A stretch of DNA of 29,598 bases from an uncultured Blautia sp. (lineage in GTDB: Bacteria; Bacillota; Clostridia; Lachnospirales; Lachnospiraceae): assembly GCF_934372025.1 (NCBI RefSeq), contig NZ_CAKROJ010000028.1:1-29598 (forward strand), in the 5' to 3' direction. Each line of letters starts with the position of its first letter. Position 1 is the stretch's first letter. Made by a program: the position numbers and the translations under genes. Of this stretch, positions 14,119 to 22,532 are shown one piece after another. A model generated the notes under the pieces. That model had not been told where the DNA came from. It saw only the letters and a list, made by a program, of their open reading frames with translations, and made no database searches.

Positions 14119-15108
14119 ATGGCAGAGAAACAGATAAAAACCATCGGTGTACTTACAAGTGGCGGTGATGCGCCGGGAATGAATGCTGCAATTCGAGCAG
14201 TCGTAAGACGAGGACTTAGCAGTGGATTAAATGTAAAGGGTATTTACAAAGGATACAACGGTCTTCTGAATGAAGAAATCGTTGATATGACTGCCAGAGA
14301 CGTATCAGATACGATCGAACGAGGCGGAACAGTCCTTTACACAGCAAGATGTGCAGAATTCCGAACAGAGGAAGGACAGCAGCGTGGTGCAGAAATCTGC
14401 AGGAAACATGGAATCGACGGACTTGTAGTTATCGGTGGAGACGGTTCTTTTGCAGGTGCACAGAAGCTTGCAAATCTTGGAATCAATACAATTGGTGTTC
14501 CGGGTACGATTGACCTCGATATTGCCTGCACAGAGTATACAATTGGATTTGATACAGCTGTAAATACAGCAATGGAGGCAATTGATAAAGTACGTGATAC
14601 TTCTACATCTCATGAAAGATGCAGTATTATTGAAGTAATGGGACGTAATGCAGGATATCTTGCAATGTGGTGTGGTATTGCAAATGGTGCAGAGGATGTT
14701 CTGATTCCTGAAAAATATGATTATGATGAGCAGAAACTGATCAACAATATCATTGCAAGCCGTAAAGCAGGAAAGAAACACCATATCATCGTAAATGCAG
14801 AAGGTATTGGTCATTCTGAAGCAATGGCAAGACGTATTGAAGCAGCTACAGGTATTGAAACACGTGCAACTATCCTTGGTCACATGCAGCGTGGTGGTAA
14901 CCCGACATGTAAAGACCGTGTATATGCATCTATGATGGGAGCACTTGCAGTAGATCTTCTCAAAGAAGGTAAATCCTGTCGTGTTGTTGGATATCGTCAT
15001 GGTGAGTTTATGGACTTTGATATCAATGAAGCTCTTGCAATGCAGAAAGATGTTTCTCCATACATGTGGGAAGTATGTAATTCTCTTTCTCATAACTATA
15101 AAAAATAA
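14119..15108 (+). CDS. pfkA: ATP-dependent 6-phosphofructokinase
   Basis: This enzyme phosphorylates fructose 6-phosphate to fructose 1,6-bisphosphate in glycolysis. The 329-aa product has GVLTSGGDAPGMNAAIR at the nucleotide site, GGDGSFAGA with Gly where PPi-dependent enzymes carry Asp (hence ATP use), the catalytic block PGTIDLDI with D132 and D134, MGRNAGYLA, and the Arg-rich effector and substrate segments such as GHMQRGGNPTCKDR. The block usually reads TIDND; here a Leu (L133) replaces the Asn, and AC follows where E. coli has KG. The two Asp residues needed for catalysis are kept, so I expect an active enzyme. Start and ribosome binding site (TGGAGG) are clear. A GC-rich hairpin follows the gene. 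Confidence 0.96.
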   Translation: MAEKQIKTIGVLTSGGDAPGMNAAIRAVVRRGLSSGLNVKGIYKGYNGLLNEEIVDMTARDVSDTIERGGTVLYTARCAEFRTEEGQQRGAEICRKHGIDGLVVIGGDGSFAGAQKLANLGINTIGVPGTIDLDIACTEYTIGFDTAVNTAMEAIDKVRDTSTSHERCSIIEVMGRNAGYLAMWCGIANGAEDVLIPEKYDYDEQKLINNIIASRKAGKKHHIIVNAEGIGHSEAMARRIEAATGIETRATILGHMQRGGNPTCKDRVYASMMGALAVDLLKEGKSCRVVGYRHGEFMDFDINEALAMQKDVSPYMWEVCNSLSHNYKK

Positions 15109-15127
15109 AAAACGACGTTTTTTAAAG

Positions 15128-15153
15128 CGGAGGCCACCGTCAGGCGGCCTCCG
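15128..15153. terminator. GC-rich hairpin between pfkA and the rRNA methyltransferase gene
   Basis: CGGAGGCC (15128-15135) pairs perfectly with GGCCTCCG (15146-15153), and CC/GG can add an inner pair around a GTCA loop. The stem is strikingly GC-rich for this genome. Only TTCT follows, so it is a poor classic terminator; it may act as a weak terminator or as an mRNA 3'-end stabiliser separating pfkA from the downstream operon. Confidence 0.5.
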
Positions 15154-15176
15154 TTCTGGATTAAAGGAGTAACTTT

Positions 15177-15953
15177 ATGATTTCCAGTGCACAGAATACA
15201 CAGGTAAAAAATATAATAAAGCTAAACCAGAAGGCAAAAGCAAGAAGAGAACAGGGACTTTTTATTGCAGAAGGACGTAAAATGTTTCTGGAAGCTCCGG
15301 ATGAGTGGATTGACAAGATTTATGTGGCGGAATCTATGTTGTCAGATGATGAGGTAATGGAAAAGGTTCACAGATTTTCATGGGAAACTGTTGAAAATGG
15401 AGTTTTTCGTCAGATGTGTGACACACAGACACCACAGGGAATTCTGACAGTACTCAGGCAACCTTCCTATGAACTGGAAGATCTTCTGAAAGAGGAGAAG
15501 CCTTTATTGATGGTATTGGAAGATCTGCAGGATCCGGGAAATGCCGGAACGATTATTCGTACAGGTGAAGGTGCCGGAGTCAGTGGCGTTTTTCTGACAA
15601 AAAGCAGCGTGGATATCACAAATCCCAAAGTTATTCGTGCAACAATGGGATCTATTTATAGAATTCCTTTTTTCTATGTAGAAGATGTGGTATCATTAAA
15701 ACAGAAACTTCAAGACAGAGGAATTCACTTTTTTGCCGCACATTTAGAGGGTAAAAATTCTTATGACAGGGAATCCTATACGGAAGGAACCGCTTTTCTG
15801 ATTGGAAATGAAGGTAAGGGACTGACAGACCGGGCTGCAGATGCCGCGGACTGTCTGATCAGAATTCCGATGTGTGGGCAGGTGGAATCCCTTAATGCAG
15901 CTATGGCAGCCGGAATACTGATGTATGAGGCAGCAAAGCAGAGGAGGGGATAA
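15177..15953 (+). CDS. TrmH/SpoU-family RNA 2'-O-methyltransferase
   Basis: SPOUT-class enzymes transfer a methyl group from S-adenosylmethionine to a ribose 2'-OH in rRNA or tRNA. The 258-aa product has an N-terminal L30e-like RNA-binding domain (about 1-95, SSAQNTQVKNIIKL and FIAEGRKMF). The SPOUT knot (about 105-258) carries the three family motifs: LEDLQDPGNAGTIIRTG (with the conserved Asn and Arg), LIGNEGKGL, and IPMCGQVESLNAAMAAGI. This architecture fits 23S rRNA methyltransferases of the RlmB/YsgA type; the exact nucleotide modified is unknown. The start follows AAGGAGTAACTTT. It heads a tight gene run, with the NfeD gene beginning one base after its stop codon. Confidence 0.92.
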   Translation: MISSAQNTQVKNIIKLNQKAKARREQGLFIAEGRKMFLEAPDEWIDKIYVAESMLSDDEVMEKVHRFSWETVENGVFRQMCDTQTPQGILTVLRQPSYELEDLLKEEKPLLMVLEDLQDPGNAGTIIRTGEGAGVSGVFLTKSSVDITNPKVIRATMGSIYRIPFFYVEDVVSLKQKLQDRGIHFFAAHLEGKNSYDRESYTEGTAFLIGNEGKGLTDRAADAADCLIRIPMCGQVESLNAAMAAGILMYEAAKQRRG

Positions 15954-15954
15954 T

Positions 15955-16395
15955 ATGGAACCTATCATGTGGCTGATTGTACTTGCTGTTTTTCTCGTAA
16001 TCGAGGCAATCACAGTAGGACTGACAACAATCTGGTTTGCAGGAGGAGCACTGATTGCAGCAATCGTGTCAGTTCTGGGAGCAAGCGTACTGGTACAGTG
16101 GATACTGTTTTTGGTTGTATCGCTGGTTCTTCTGATCTTTACAAGACCTTTGGCAGTTCGATACATGAATAAGGGAGTGTCGAAGACAAATGTAAACAGT
16201 CTGATCGGAGAGAAGGCGGTTGTAATCCAGCCAATTAATAATCTGGCTCAGACCGGGCAGGTTCGCATCAATGACATTGAGTGGATGGCAAGAACATCCT
16301 CTGATGAAGTAACAATTCCGGAACAGGCGGTCGTAACGATCGAGGCTGTTCAGGGAGTGAAACTGATTGTGAAAGAAGAAAAGGAGGGTAAGTAA
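15955..16395 (+). CDS. NfeD-like membrane protein
   Basis: The start is the ATG at 15955, one base after the preceding stop and downstream of AGGAGGGG. The 146-aa protein has three closely packed hydrophobic segments (about residues 5-25, 27-46 and 48-66), followed by a small OB-fold domain (about 75-140, LIGEKAVVIQPINNLAQTGQVRINDIEWMA). This is the short form of NfeD, without the ClpP-like protease domain found in long NfeD proteins. Short NfeD proteins are typically encoded beside SPFH/stomatin proteins, exactly as here, and are thought to act with them in membrane quality control or microdomain organisation. The downstream SPFH gene starts one base after this stop codon. Confidence 0.9.
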   Translation: MEPIMWLIVLAVFLVIEAITVGLTTIWFAGGALIAAIVSVLGASVLVQWILFLVVSLVLLIFTRPLAVRYMNKGVSKTNVNSLIGEKAVVIQPINNLAQTGQVRINDIEWMARTSSDEVTIPEQAVVTIEAVQGVKLIVKEEKEGK

Positions 16396-16396
16396 C

Positions 16397-17359
16397 ATGG
16401 CAGGTATTATTATCATTGTAGTACTGATCGTACTCGCACTTTGGATCCTGGCTTCCTGTATCCGTATTGTACCGCAGGCATATGCAATTGTAGTTGAACG
16501 TTTGGGTGCATACAAAGAGACATGGAATACAGGTATCCATTTCAAGACACCTTTTATTGACCGTGTGGCAAGAAGAGTTAACCTGAAAGAGCAGGTAGTG
16601 GATTTTCCACCACAGCCGGTTATTACGAAGGATAATGTAACCATGCAGATTGATACGGTTGTATTTTTCCAGATTACAGATCCGAAGCTTTTTGCATATG
16701 GTGTGGAAAATCCGATCATGGCAATTGAAAATCTGTCTGCAACTACTCTTAGAAATATCATTGGTGACATGGAACTGGATGAGACTCTTACTTCCCGTGA
16801 GGTCATTAACACCAAGATGCGCGCCTCTCTGGATGTGGCTACAGATCCCTGGGGAATCAAGGTAAACCGTGTGGAACTGAAAAACATTATTCCACCGGCT
16901 GCTATTCAGGAAGCCATGGAGAAACAGATGAAAGCAGAGCGTGAAAGACGTGAAGCAATTCTTCGTGCAGAAGGTGAGAAGAAATCTACGATCCTTGTGG
17001 CAGAAGGTAAGAAGGAATCAGCAATTCTTGATGCAGAGGCAGAAAAACAGGCAGCAATCCTTAAGGCTGAGGCGCAGAAAGAGCGTATGATCAAGGAGGC
17101 TGAAGGTCAGGCTGAAGCAGTTCTCAAAGTTCAGAACGCTAATGCAGAGGGAATTCGCATGATTCGTGAAGCCGGAGCAGACCAGGCAGTTCTTACACTT
17201 AAGAGCCTGGAGGCATTTGCTAAAGCTGCTGACGGTAAGGCGACAAAAATCATCATTCCGTCGGAAATCCAGGGGCTTGCAGGACTTGCTGCATCGCTGA
17301 AGGAAATTGTCACAGAGGATTGTGGGAGTGCAAAGCACGAAACAATCCGTAAGTATTGA
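16397..17359 (+). CDS. SPFH/Band 7 (stomatin-like) protein, QmcA type
   Basis: The 320-aa protein has an N-terminal membrane helix (about 3-22) and a Band 7 domain (about 25-180, with VPQAYAIVVERLGAYKETWNTG and FKTPFIDRVARRV). A long Ala/Glu/Lys-rich coiled coil follows (about 185-260, repeats of ILRAEGEKK and ILDAEAEKQ), then a short hydrophobic C-terminal part. Such proteins form large membrane-bound oligomeric rings or cages that organise membrane microdomains and modulate proteases such as FtsH. The gene is translationally coupled to the upstream NfeD gene, its usual partner. The symbol is left empty because several stomatin-type names could apply. Confidence 0.92.
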   Translation: MAGIIIIVVLIVLALWILASCIRIVPQAYAIVVERLGAYKETWNTGIHFKTPFIDRVARRVNLKEQVVDFPPQPVITKDNVTMQIDTVVFFQITDPKLFAYGVENPIMAIENLSATTLRNIIGDMELDETLTSREVINTKMRASLDVATDPWGIKVNRVELKNIIPPAAIQEAMEKQMKAERERREAILRAEGEKKSTILVAEGKKESAILDAEAEKQAAILKAEAQKERMIKEAEGQAEAVLKVQNANAEGIRMIREAGADQAVLTLKSLEAFAKAADGKATKIIIPSEIQGLAGLAASLKEIVTEDCGSAKHETIRKY

Positions 17360-17385
17360 AATATGGAATCATGAGGAGAAAAATT

Positions 17386-18387
17386 ATGAATTTGAAGGGA
17401 CGCAATTTTCTGACACTGAAAGACTTTACACCGGAAGAGATCACTTATCTGATCAATCTTGCTGCTGAATTAAAAGCAAAGAAAAAAGCAGGAGAGCTTC
17501 ATGAATATTATAAAGGCAAAAACATTGCTCTTATTTTTGAGAAAACAAGTACGAGAACACGCTGTGCTTTTGAAGTTGCTGCTCACGATCTTGGAATGGG
17601 AAGTACTTATCTGGATCCGACCGGTTCTCAGATCGGCAAGAAAGAGAGTATTGCAGATACTGCGAGAGTTCTCGGCAGAATGTATGAGGGAATTGAGTAC
17701 AGAGGTTTTGGGCAGGAAATCGTTGAAGAACTGGCAAAATATGCCGGAGTTCCTGTATGGAATGGTCTGACCAATGAATATCATCCGACCCAGATGCTTG
17801 CAGATATGCTGACAATCCGTGAGCATTTTGGAGATCTTAAGGGACGTCGTCTTGTATACATGGGAGATGCCCGTTACAATATGGGTAACTCACTGATGAT
17901 CGCATGCTCCAAGTTAGGAATGCATTTTGTAGCCTGCACAACAAAGAAATATTTCCCGAATCAGGAACTTGTTGATCTGTGCAAAACTTATGCTGAGGCT
18001 TCCGGTGGAAGCATTACTCTGACAGAGGATGTACAGAGTGGAACGAAGAATGCAGATGTTATCTACACAGATGTGTGGGTATCCATGGGCGAACCGGATG
18101 AAGTATGGGAAGAACGTATCAGAGAACTGACACCATACAAGGTAACAATGGACGTTATGAAGAATGCAGGAGAAAATGCAATCTTCCTTCACTGCCTGCC
18201 GGCATTCCATGATCTTAAGACAAAAATCGGCAAAGAGATGGGAGAACGCTTCAATCTGACAGATATGGAAGTTACAGATGAGGTATTTGAATCTTCACAG
18301 TCTCATGTATTTGATGAAGCTGAGAATCGTATGCATACCATTAAGGCAGTTATGGTTGCAACTCTTGGAGAGCCGGAGAATAAATGA
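17386..18387 (+). CDS. argF: Ornithine carbamoyltransferase
   Basis: This enzyme transfers the carbamoyl group from carbamoyl phosphate to ornithine, giving citrulline for arginine synthesis (or acts in reverse in arginine catabolism). I start it at ATG 17386 after AGGAG (17372-17376). The 333-aa product has the carbamoyl-phosphate motif STRTR (55-59), HPTQMLAD, the ornithine-loop signature DVWVSMGEPDE, and the catalytic HCLP (269-272). The SMGE signature separates it from aspartate carbamoyltransferase. No arcA or arcC lies nearby, so a biosynthetic role is more likely. No ARG box was seen. Its stop codon overlaps the birA start in an ATGA, which indicates translational coupling. Confidence 0.95.
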   Translation: MNLKGRNFLTLKDFTPEEITYLINLAAELKAKKKAGELHEYYKGKNIALIFEKTSTRTRCAFEVAAHDLGMGSTYLDPTGSQIGKKESIADTARVLGRMYEGIEYRGFGQEIVEELAKYAGVPVWNGLTNEYHPTQMLADMLTIREHFGDLKGRRLVYMGDARYNMGNSLMIACSKLGMHFVACTTKKYFPNQELVDLCKTYAEASGGSITLTEDVQSGTKNADVIYTDVWVSMGEPDEVWEERIRELTPYKVTMDVMKNAGENAIFLHCLPAFHDLKTKIGKEMGERFNLTDMEVTDEVFESSQSHVFDEAENRMHTIKAVMVATLGEPENK

Positions 18388-19199
18388 TAGGTACAGTTAA
18401 TACAATATATTCAAAAGAAACAATTTCAAAAGAAATACATACAAAATGGGCGGGCAAAACCGTCCATTTTGCAAGAGAAACAGATTCCACCAATGACTGG
18501 TGCAAACGTCTGTCAAAAGAAGGGGCCGAGCATGGAACTCTGGCAGTCACAGAATTCCAGTCTGCCGGCAAGGGTCGCCTTGGCCGCAGATGGACAGCAC
18601 CGGAAGGCAGTTCTGTTATGATGTCGATTCTTCTGCGTCCGGAGTTTGAACCACAGTATGCATCCATGCTGACCCTTGTTATGGGGTTGAGTGTGGCGCA
18701 GGCAGTCCGTGAGTTTGGCGTGGATGTCTCGATCAAATGGCCGAATGATGTAGTGGTCTCACATAAAAAGATCTGTGGAATCCTGACAGAAATGGGACTT
18801 CATGATGGAAAAATCCGTGAGGTGGTCATCGGCGATGGAATCAATGTGAATCTGGAAGAGATTCCGGATGACCTTAAAGATAAAGCGACTTCTCTTTACC
18901 TGGAAACAGGAAAAAAATATGACCGCAGCCGTATGATCGGTCTTGTGATGGAGAAGTTTGAGGCCAACTATGAAAAGTTTGTGCAGACCTGTGACCTGTC
19001 ACTGATGCTGGATGAGTATAATATGCTTCTGGCAAACAAGTGCCAGCCGGTCCGTGTACTGGATAAGATCAGCCCGTTTGAGGGAGTTGCACTTGAAATA
19101 GATAAAGATGGAGCTCTTCTGGTTCGTATGCAGAGTGGAGAGATTCGTAAGGTATGTTCAGGAGAAGTATCCGTGAGAGGCTTGTACAGTTATATTTGA
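18384..19199 (+). CDS. birA: Biotin--[acetyl-CoA-carboxylase] ligase (monofunctional BirA)
   Basis: This ligase activates biotin to biotinyl-AMP and attaches it to a lysine of carboxylase carrier domains. The 271-aa product shows the catalytic domain motifs ETDSTN (32-37), GKGRLGRRW (62-70, the adenylate-binding loop), KWPND (118-122, catalytic Lys K118) and GDGINVN, plus the small C-terminal SH3-like domain. It lacks the N-terminal helix-turn-helix of bifunctional BirA, so it should not act as a biotin repressor. The ATG overlaps the argF stop by 4 nt. The gene is followed after about 35 nt by a small conserved gene with its own ribosome binding site. Confidence 0.94.
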   Translation: MIGTVNTIYSKETISKEIHTKWAGKTVHFARETDSTNDWCKRLSKEGAEHGTLAVTEFQSAGKGRLGRRWTAPEGSSVMMSILLRPEFEPQYASMLTLVMGLSVAQAVREFGVDVSIKWPNDVVVSHKKICGILTEMGLHDGKIREVVIGDGINVNLEEIPDDLKDKATSLYLETGKKYDRSRMIGLVMEKFEANYEKFVQTCDLSLMLDEYNMLLANKCQPVRVLDKISPFEGVALEIDKDGALLVRMQSGEIRKVCSGEVSVRGLYSYI

Positions 19200-19233
19200 G
19201 CCAGCAGATAAATTGAACAAAAAGGAGTTTTTT

Positions 19234-19596
19234 ATGTATCAGGAAAATGTTGTGCTTTGTGGCGCAAGTGCTTATGAGCAGAAATATTATTTTAACCAAG
19301 ATTTTGATTCTCTTCCGGAAACAATCAAACAGGAATTGCATATTATGTGTGTTCTTTATACGGAAGAGATCGGAGGCATTCTGACACTGGAATTTGATGA
19401 GGATGGAAATCTGCAGTTTAAGACAGAAGCCCTGGATGCAGATGCCATGTATGATGAGATTGGAAGTGTTCTCAGAATCAAAAAGTTACAGACAGAAAAA
19501 GAAGAACTTCTGCGGTCTCTTGAAATGTATTATAAGGTATTTTTTCTTGGAGAAACTATAGAAGATAGTGAAGAAATGCCGGATAAAGGAAACTGA
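19234..19596 (+). CDS. Small conserved Lachnospiraceae protein (DUF6145-like)
   Basis: The start is the ATG at 19234, 8 nt after AAAGGAG; an upstream TTG is less likely. The 120-aa acidic protein (MYQENVVLCGASAYEQKYYF...) has no signal peptide, membrane segment or catalytic motif that I can recognise. It reads as a small alpha/beta domain with a Glu/Lys/Leu-rich helix near residues 85-105. From memory it resembles the DUF6145 family, found between birA and dusB in many Lachnospiraceae, but I could not check this. No function is known to me. It sits 3 nt before dusB and is surely co-transcribed with it. Confidence 0.75.
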   Translation: MYQENVVLCGASAYEQKYYFNQDFDSLPETIKQELHIMCVLYTEEIGGILTLEFDEDGNLQFKTEALDADAMYDEIGSVLRIKKLQTEKEELLRSLEMYYKVFFLGETIEDSEEMPDKGN

Positions 19597-19599
19597 TTT

Positions 19600-20577
19600 A
19601 TGGAAATACCTATGAAAATGAAGTGGAAAATTGGTCCGGTGGAGATGGACAATCCTTTTATTCTGGCACCGATGGCAGGTGTTACAGATCTTCCTTTCCG
19701 TATTTTATGTAAAGAGCAGGGGGCAGGCCTCCTTTGTACAGAAATGGTCAGTGCAAAAGCAATCTCTTTTCATAATAAAAATACGGTTTCGCTTATGCAG
19801 ATCGACCCGGTGGAGCATCCTGTTTCCATGCAGATATTTGGAAGTGAACCGGATCTGATGGCTGAAGTTGCGAAGAGTATTGAGGAGCAGCCTTTTGATA
19901 TTCTGGATATTAATATGGGATGTCCTGTTCCGAAGGTTGTCAATAATGGTGAGGGATCGGCGCTTCTTAAGACTCCGGAGCTGATCCGTGAGATTGTGAC
20001 AAAGGTATCTCATGCAGTAAAGAAGCCTGTGACGGCGAAAATCCGTATCGGTTTTGAAGGATATCCGGTAGATCCTGTAGAGATTGCAAAAATCATAGAA
20101 GATTCCGGTGCAGCAGCAGTGGCAGTTCATGGACGCACCCGCCAGCAATATTATTCTGGAGAGGCAGACTGGGATACGATTCGCAGAATCAAAGAAGCAG
20201 TTTCTATTCCTGTTATTGGAAACGGAGACGTAAATTCTCCGAAGAAAGCGGAGGCGCTGGTGAAAGAAACCGGATGTGATGGTATTATGATCGGGCGCGC
20301 GGTGCAGGGAAATCCATGGATATTCCGGGAAATGAAACATTATTTTAGTACAGGAGAGTTGCTTCCGCGCCCATCCTGGGAAGAAATTCGCGAGATGATT
20401 CTTCGGCATGCGAGAATGCAGATTGAATTAAAAGGTGAATTCACCGGAATCCGTGAAATGCGAAAACATATCGCATGGTATACATCCGGAATGAAACACA
20501 GTGCCGGTCTGCGAAGAGATTCTAATATGGTAAGCAGCTATGAGGAACTGGAGAAGCTATTATCTTTTCGTGATTAA
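19600..20577 (+). CDS. dusB: tRNA-dihydrouridine synthase
   Basis: Dus enzymes use FMN and NADPH to reduce specific uridines in tRNA D-loops. The 325-aa TIM-barrel product shows LAPMAGVTDLPFR at the FMN site, the catalytic Cys in INMGCPVPKV (C108), KIRIGF, the HGRTRQQYYSG loop and IGNGDVNSPKKA, with a C-terminal helical RNA-binding part (IREMRKHIAWYTSG). These fit the DusB branch. The ATG follows AAAGGA, about 10 nt away. The neighbours birA and the small conserved gene are co-directional with almost no spacing. In related genomes dusB is, from memory, followed by greA and lysS; here about 6.8 kb of surface-glycan genes intervene. Confidence 0.94.
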   Translation: MEIPMKMKWKIGPVEMDNPFILAPMAGVTDLPFRILCKEQGAGLLCTEMVSAKAISFHNKNTVSLMQIDPVEHPVSMQIFGSEPDLMAEVAKSIEEQPFDILDINMGCPVPKVVNNGEGSALLKTPELIREIVTKVSHAVKKPVTAKIRIGFEGYPVDPVEIAKIIEDSGAAAVAVHGRTRQQYYSGEADWDTIRRIKEAVSIPVIGNGDVNSPKKAEALVKETGCDGIMIGRAVQGNPWIFREMKHYFSTGELLPRPSWEEIREMILRHARMQIELKGEFTGIREMRKHIAWYTSGMKHSAGLRRDSNMVSSYEELEKLLSFRD

Positions 20578-20607
20578 CAGCAGATCAGATAGAAGGGATT
20601 GATATAT

Positions 20608-22470
20608 ATGAGAAAGCTATTGGTAAATAATGTCAGCATTTTTATATATGCGTTGCTGAGTACTTTTTTTATCTCGTTTACAATTACAGATAATTTCATT
20701 TCACTGGTTATGTCTGTTTCCGGAGCAGCATTGATTCAGACTGGCATGCTGGCATTGTTTTTTATTATGTATAAGAAAATTTTGGCGAAGTGTTTTACTT
20801 CGCGAAATATATGGTTTACGGTACTGGCAGTCATTGTAGATATGGTATTTTCTGCTTCCTCTGTTATGGGAAAATTCTATATAGTGGATGCGGATTTTGC
20901 GGCAATATTTGCAACAGATGAACATGCGCGTGCTAAAATGGTTCTGGTTTTTGCAGGAGCTTTTATATTCTTTTATATGATGCTGAAAGCAGTCAATGCT
21001 TTTACAGAGCTTGTTCCTATGAATATACCAGAAAAACTGCAGAAAGTATTTTGCTTTTTGTTTGATAAACACTGTTTTCTGAAATCATTTATTATTATGA
21101 CTGTGTGCTGGATTCCGCATATTGTTATTCATTATCCGGTTACGATGCCGTTTGACGGGATTAACAGTCTCAGGCAGTATTATGGTCTGTCACCGTATTC
21201 GACGAAACGTTCCATTATTCATACGCAGCTTCTGGGACATTTTGCAGATCTGGGAAATTCCATTGGAAGTATTGAGAAGGGGTTATTTCTGCTGGGTCTG
21301 ATACAGGCACTGGTGATGCTCCTGATTCTTGCTCATACAATTTCTACGATGGAAAAATTGAAACTTTCAAGATATTTTCAGGCAGCTGCACTTGTTGCAT
21401 TTTCTATAGTTCCGGTATTTGCAGGTTATTCAACAACATTGCTTGGAGATATTCCCTACAGTATAGCTCTTTTGCTGTTGATGGATGAGTTGGCATGGTA
21501 TTTGTTTAAAAAAGAGGAATATTTAAAGAAATGGCGTCATCCGATACTTACAATCTGTGCTGTTTTGGGCGCTTTTTTCCGACAGAATGGAGTCTATGTC
21601 ATAGCGGTGATCATCTTCTTTCTGGCAATATATGAGGGATATCTGTTGTGTCGCCGTCAGCAGAAAATTATCTGTACAGTATTGATTCTGGCATCCCTGA
21701 TCGTACCATTGTGTGCAGGAAGAATGAATGTGGCATGGCTGCAAAACAAATATGGCTGCAGCAATGTTTCTACCAGAGCAATGCTGGCAATGCCGATACA
21801 GCAGACCTCTCGTTATCTGGTGTATCACAGTGATGATCTGACAGCCGATGAGCTGGCAACGATTCAGAAGGTGATGCGCTATGATCTGGAAACATATAAA
21901 GAAAAGTATAATCCATACAGCTTTGATGGTGTAAAAAATGGATTTAATTACGATTCAACATCCGAAGATCTGAAGAACTATATGAAAGTCTGGATTAAAC
22001 TGTTTTTCCGTCATCCGGTTACCTATGTAAATGCAACATTGATGCAGAACTACTGTTTGTTCAGTCCGTTGAAGACGAATGGAAAATATTATTCCGGAAT
22101 TTACAAAGCCATAAAAAAAATCAAAGATCCGGACTTTAAGCAGGTTTATGAATCAGCACGTACTTTTAAAGAAAAGAAAAAGAAACTTCATGAAAACTAT
22201 TATGATAAGTTCTGTGATTCAGGTGTTTTTGGACTTTACGTAAATCAGGGTGTAATGGATTTTCTTCTTCTGGCAATCTGTCTCAGTGCATTATGCCGTA
22301 AAAATGGAAAGATATTGTTATTGGGACTTTCGTTATTGCTGACACTGGCGATAACATTTGTGGGCCCGACAGTGCTGGGACATATGCGATACACATTCCC
22401 TATTTTGTATGGAATGCCATTATTAGCCGGAATATATACAAAACAGATAAGCAATTCAGATGAGAAGTGA
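20608..22470 (+). CDS. Large multi-pass membrane protein, GT-C-like (DUF6020-like)
   Basis: I start it at ATG 20608, after AAGGG. The 620-aa protein has roughly a dozen hydrophobic segments spread over its length, with a soluble stretch at about 375-520. After the second or third helix comes an exterior loop with HYPVTMPFDGINSLRQYYG, containing an acidic residue where GT-C enzymes (PMT/ArnT-like) carry their catalytic Asp. From memory it resembles the Lachnospiraceae DUF6020 family. I infer a lipid-linked-sugar-dependent glycosyltransferase acting outside the membrane, which suits the nearby GT2 and flippase, but the substrate is unknown. It is followed by a strong terminator and may be transcribed with dusB (30 nt gap). 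Confidence 0.7.
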   Translation: MRKLLVNNVSIFIYALLSTFFISFTITDNFISLVMSVSGAALIQTGMLALFFIMYKKILAKCFTSRNIWFTVLAVIVDMVFSASSVMGKFYIVDADFAAIFATDEHARAKMVLVFAGAFIFFYMMLKAVNAFTELVPMNIPEKLQKVFCFLFDKHCFLKSFIIMTVCWIPHIVIHYPVTMPFDGINSLRQYYGLSPYSTKRSIIHTQLLGHFADLGNSIGSIEKGLFLLGLIQALVMLLILAHTISTMEKLKLSRYFQAAALVAFSIVPVFAGYSTTLLGDIPYSIALLLLMDELAWYLFKKEEYLKKWRHPILTICAVLGAFFRQNGVYVIAVIIFFLAIYEGYLLCRRQQKIICTVLILASLIVPLCAGRMNVAWLQNKYGCSNVSTRAMLAMPIQQTSRYLVYHSDDLTADELATIQKVMRYDLETYKEKYNPYSFDGVKNGFNYDSTSEDLKNYMKVWIKLFFRHPVTYVNATLMQNYCLFSPLKTNGKYYSGIYKAIKKIKDPDFKQVYESARTFKEKKKKLHENYYDKFCDSGVFGLYVNQGVMDFLLLAICLSALCRKNGKILLLGLSLLLTLAITFVGPTVLGHMRYTFPILYGMPLLAGIYTKQISNSDEK

Positions 22471-22488
22471 TAGGTAAAAATGAAATAT

Positions 22489-22519
22489 AAAAGAGATGTC
22501 CGGGAAGGGCATCTCTTTT
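22489..22519. terminator. Bidirectional terminator between the membrane protein and the GT2 gene
   Basis: AAAAGAGATGTCC (22489-22501) pairs with GGGCATCTCTTTT (22507-22519) over 13 positions with one wobble and a 5-nt loop. A/T ends on both sides let it work for both convergent genes. Confidence 0.9.
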
Positions 22520-22532
22520 GTGATATAAGCGA

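Noticed and set aside
14305..15093. A 262-codon Cys-rich open frame antisense to pfkA
   Set aside because: The many Cys, Thr and Asn residues arise from reverse reading of common pfkA codons; pfkA is intact and certain, and the antisense frame has no start signals.
19705..20409. A 234-codon minus-strand frame inside dusB
   Set aside because: It lies fully antisense to a well-supported enzyme gene and has no recognisable domain.
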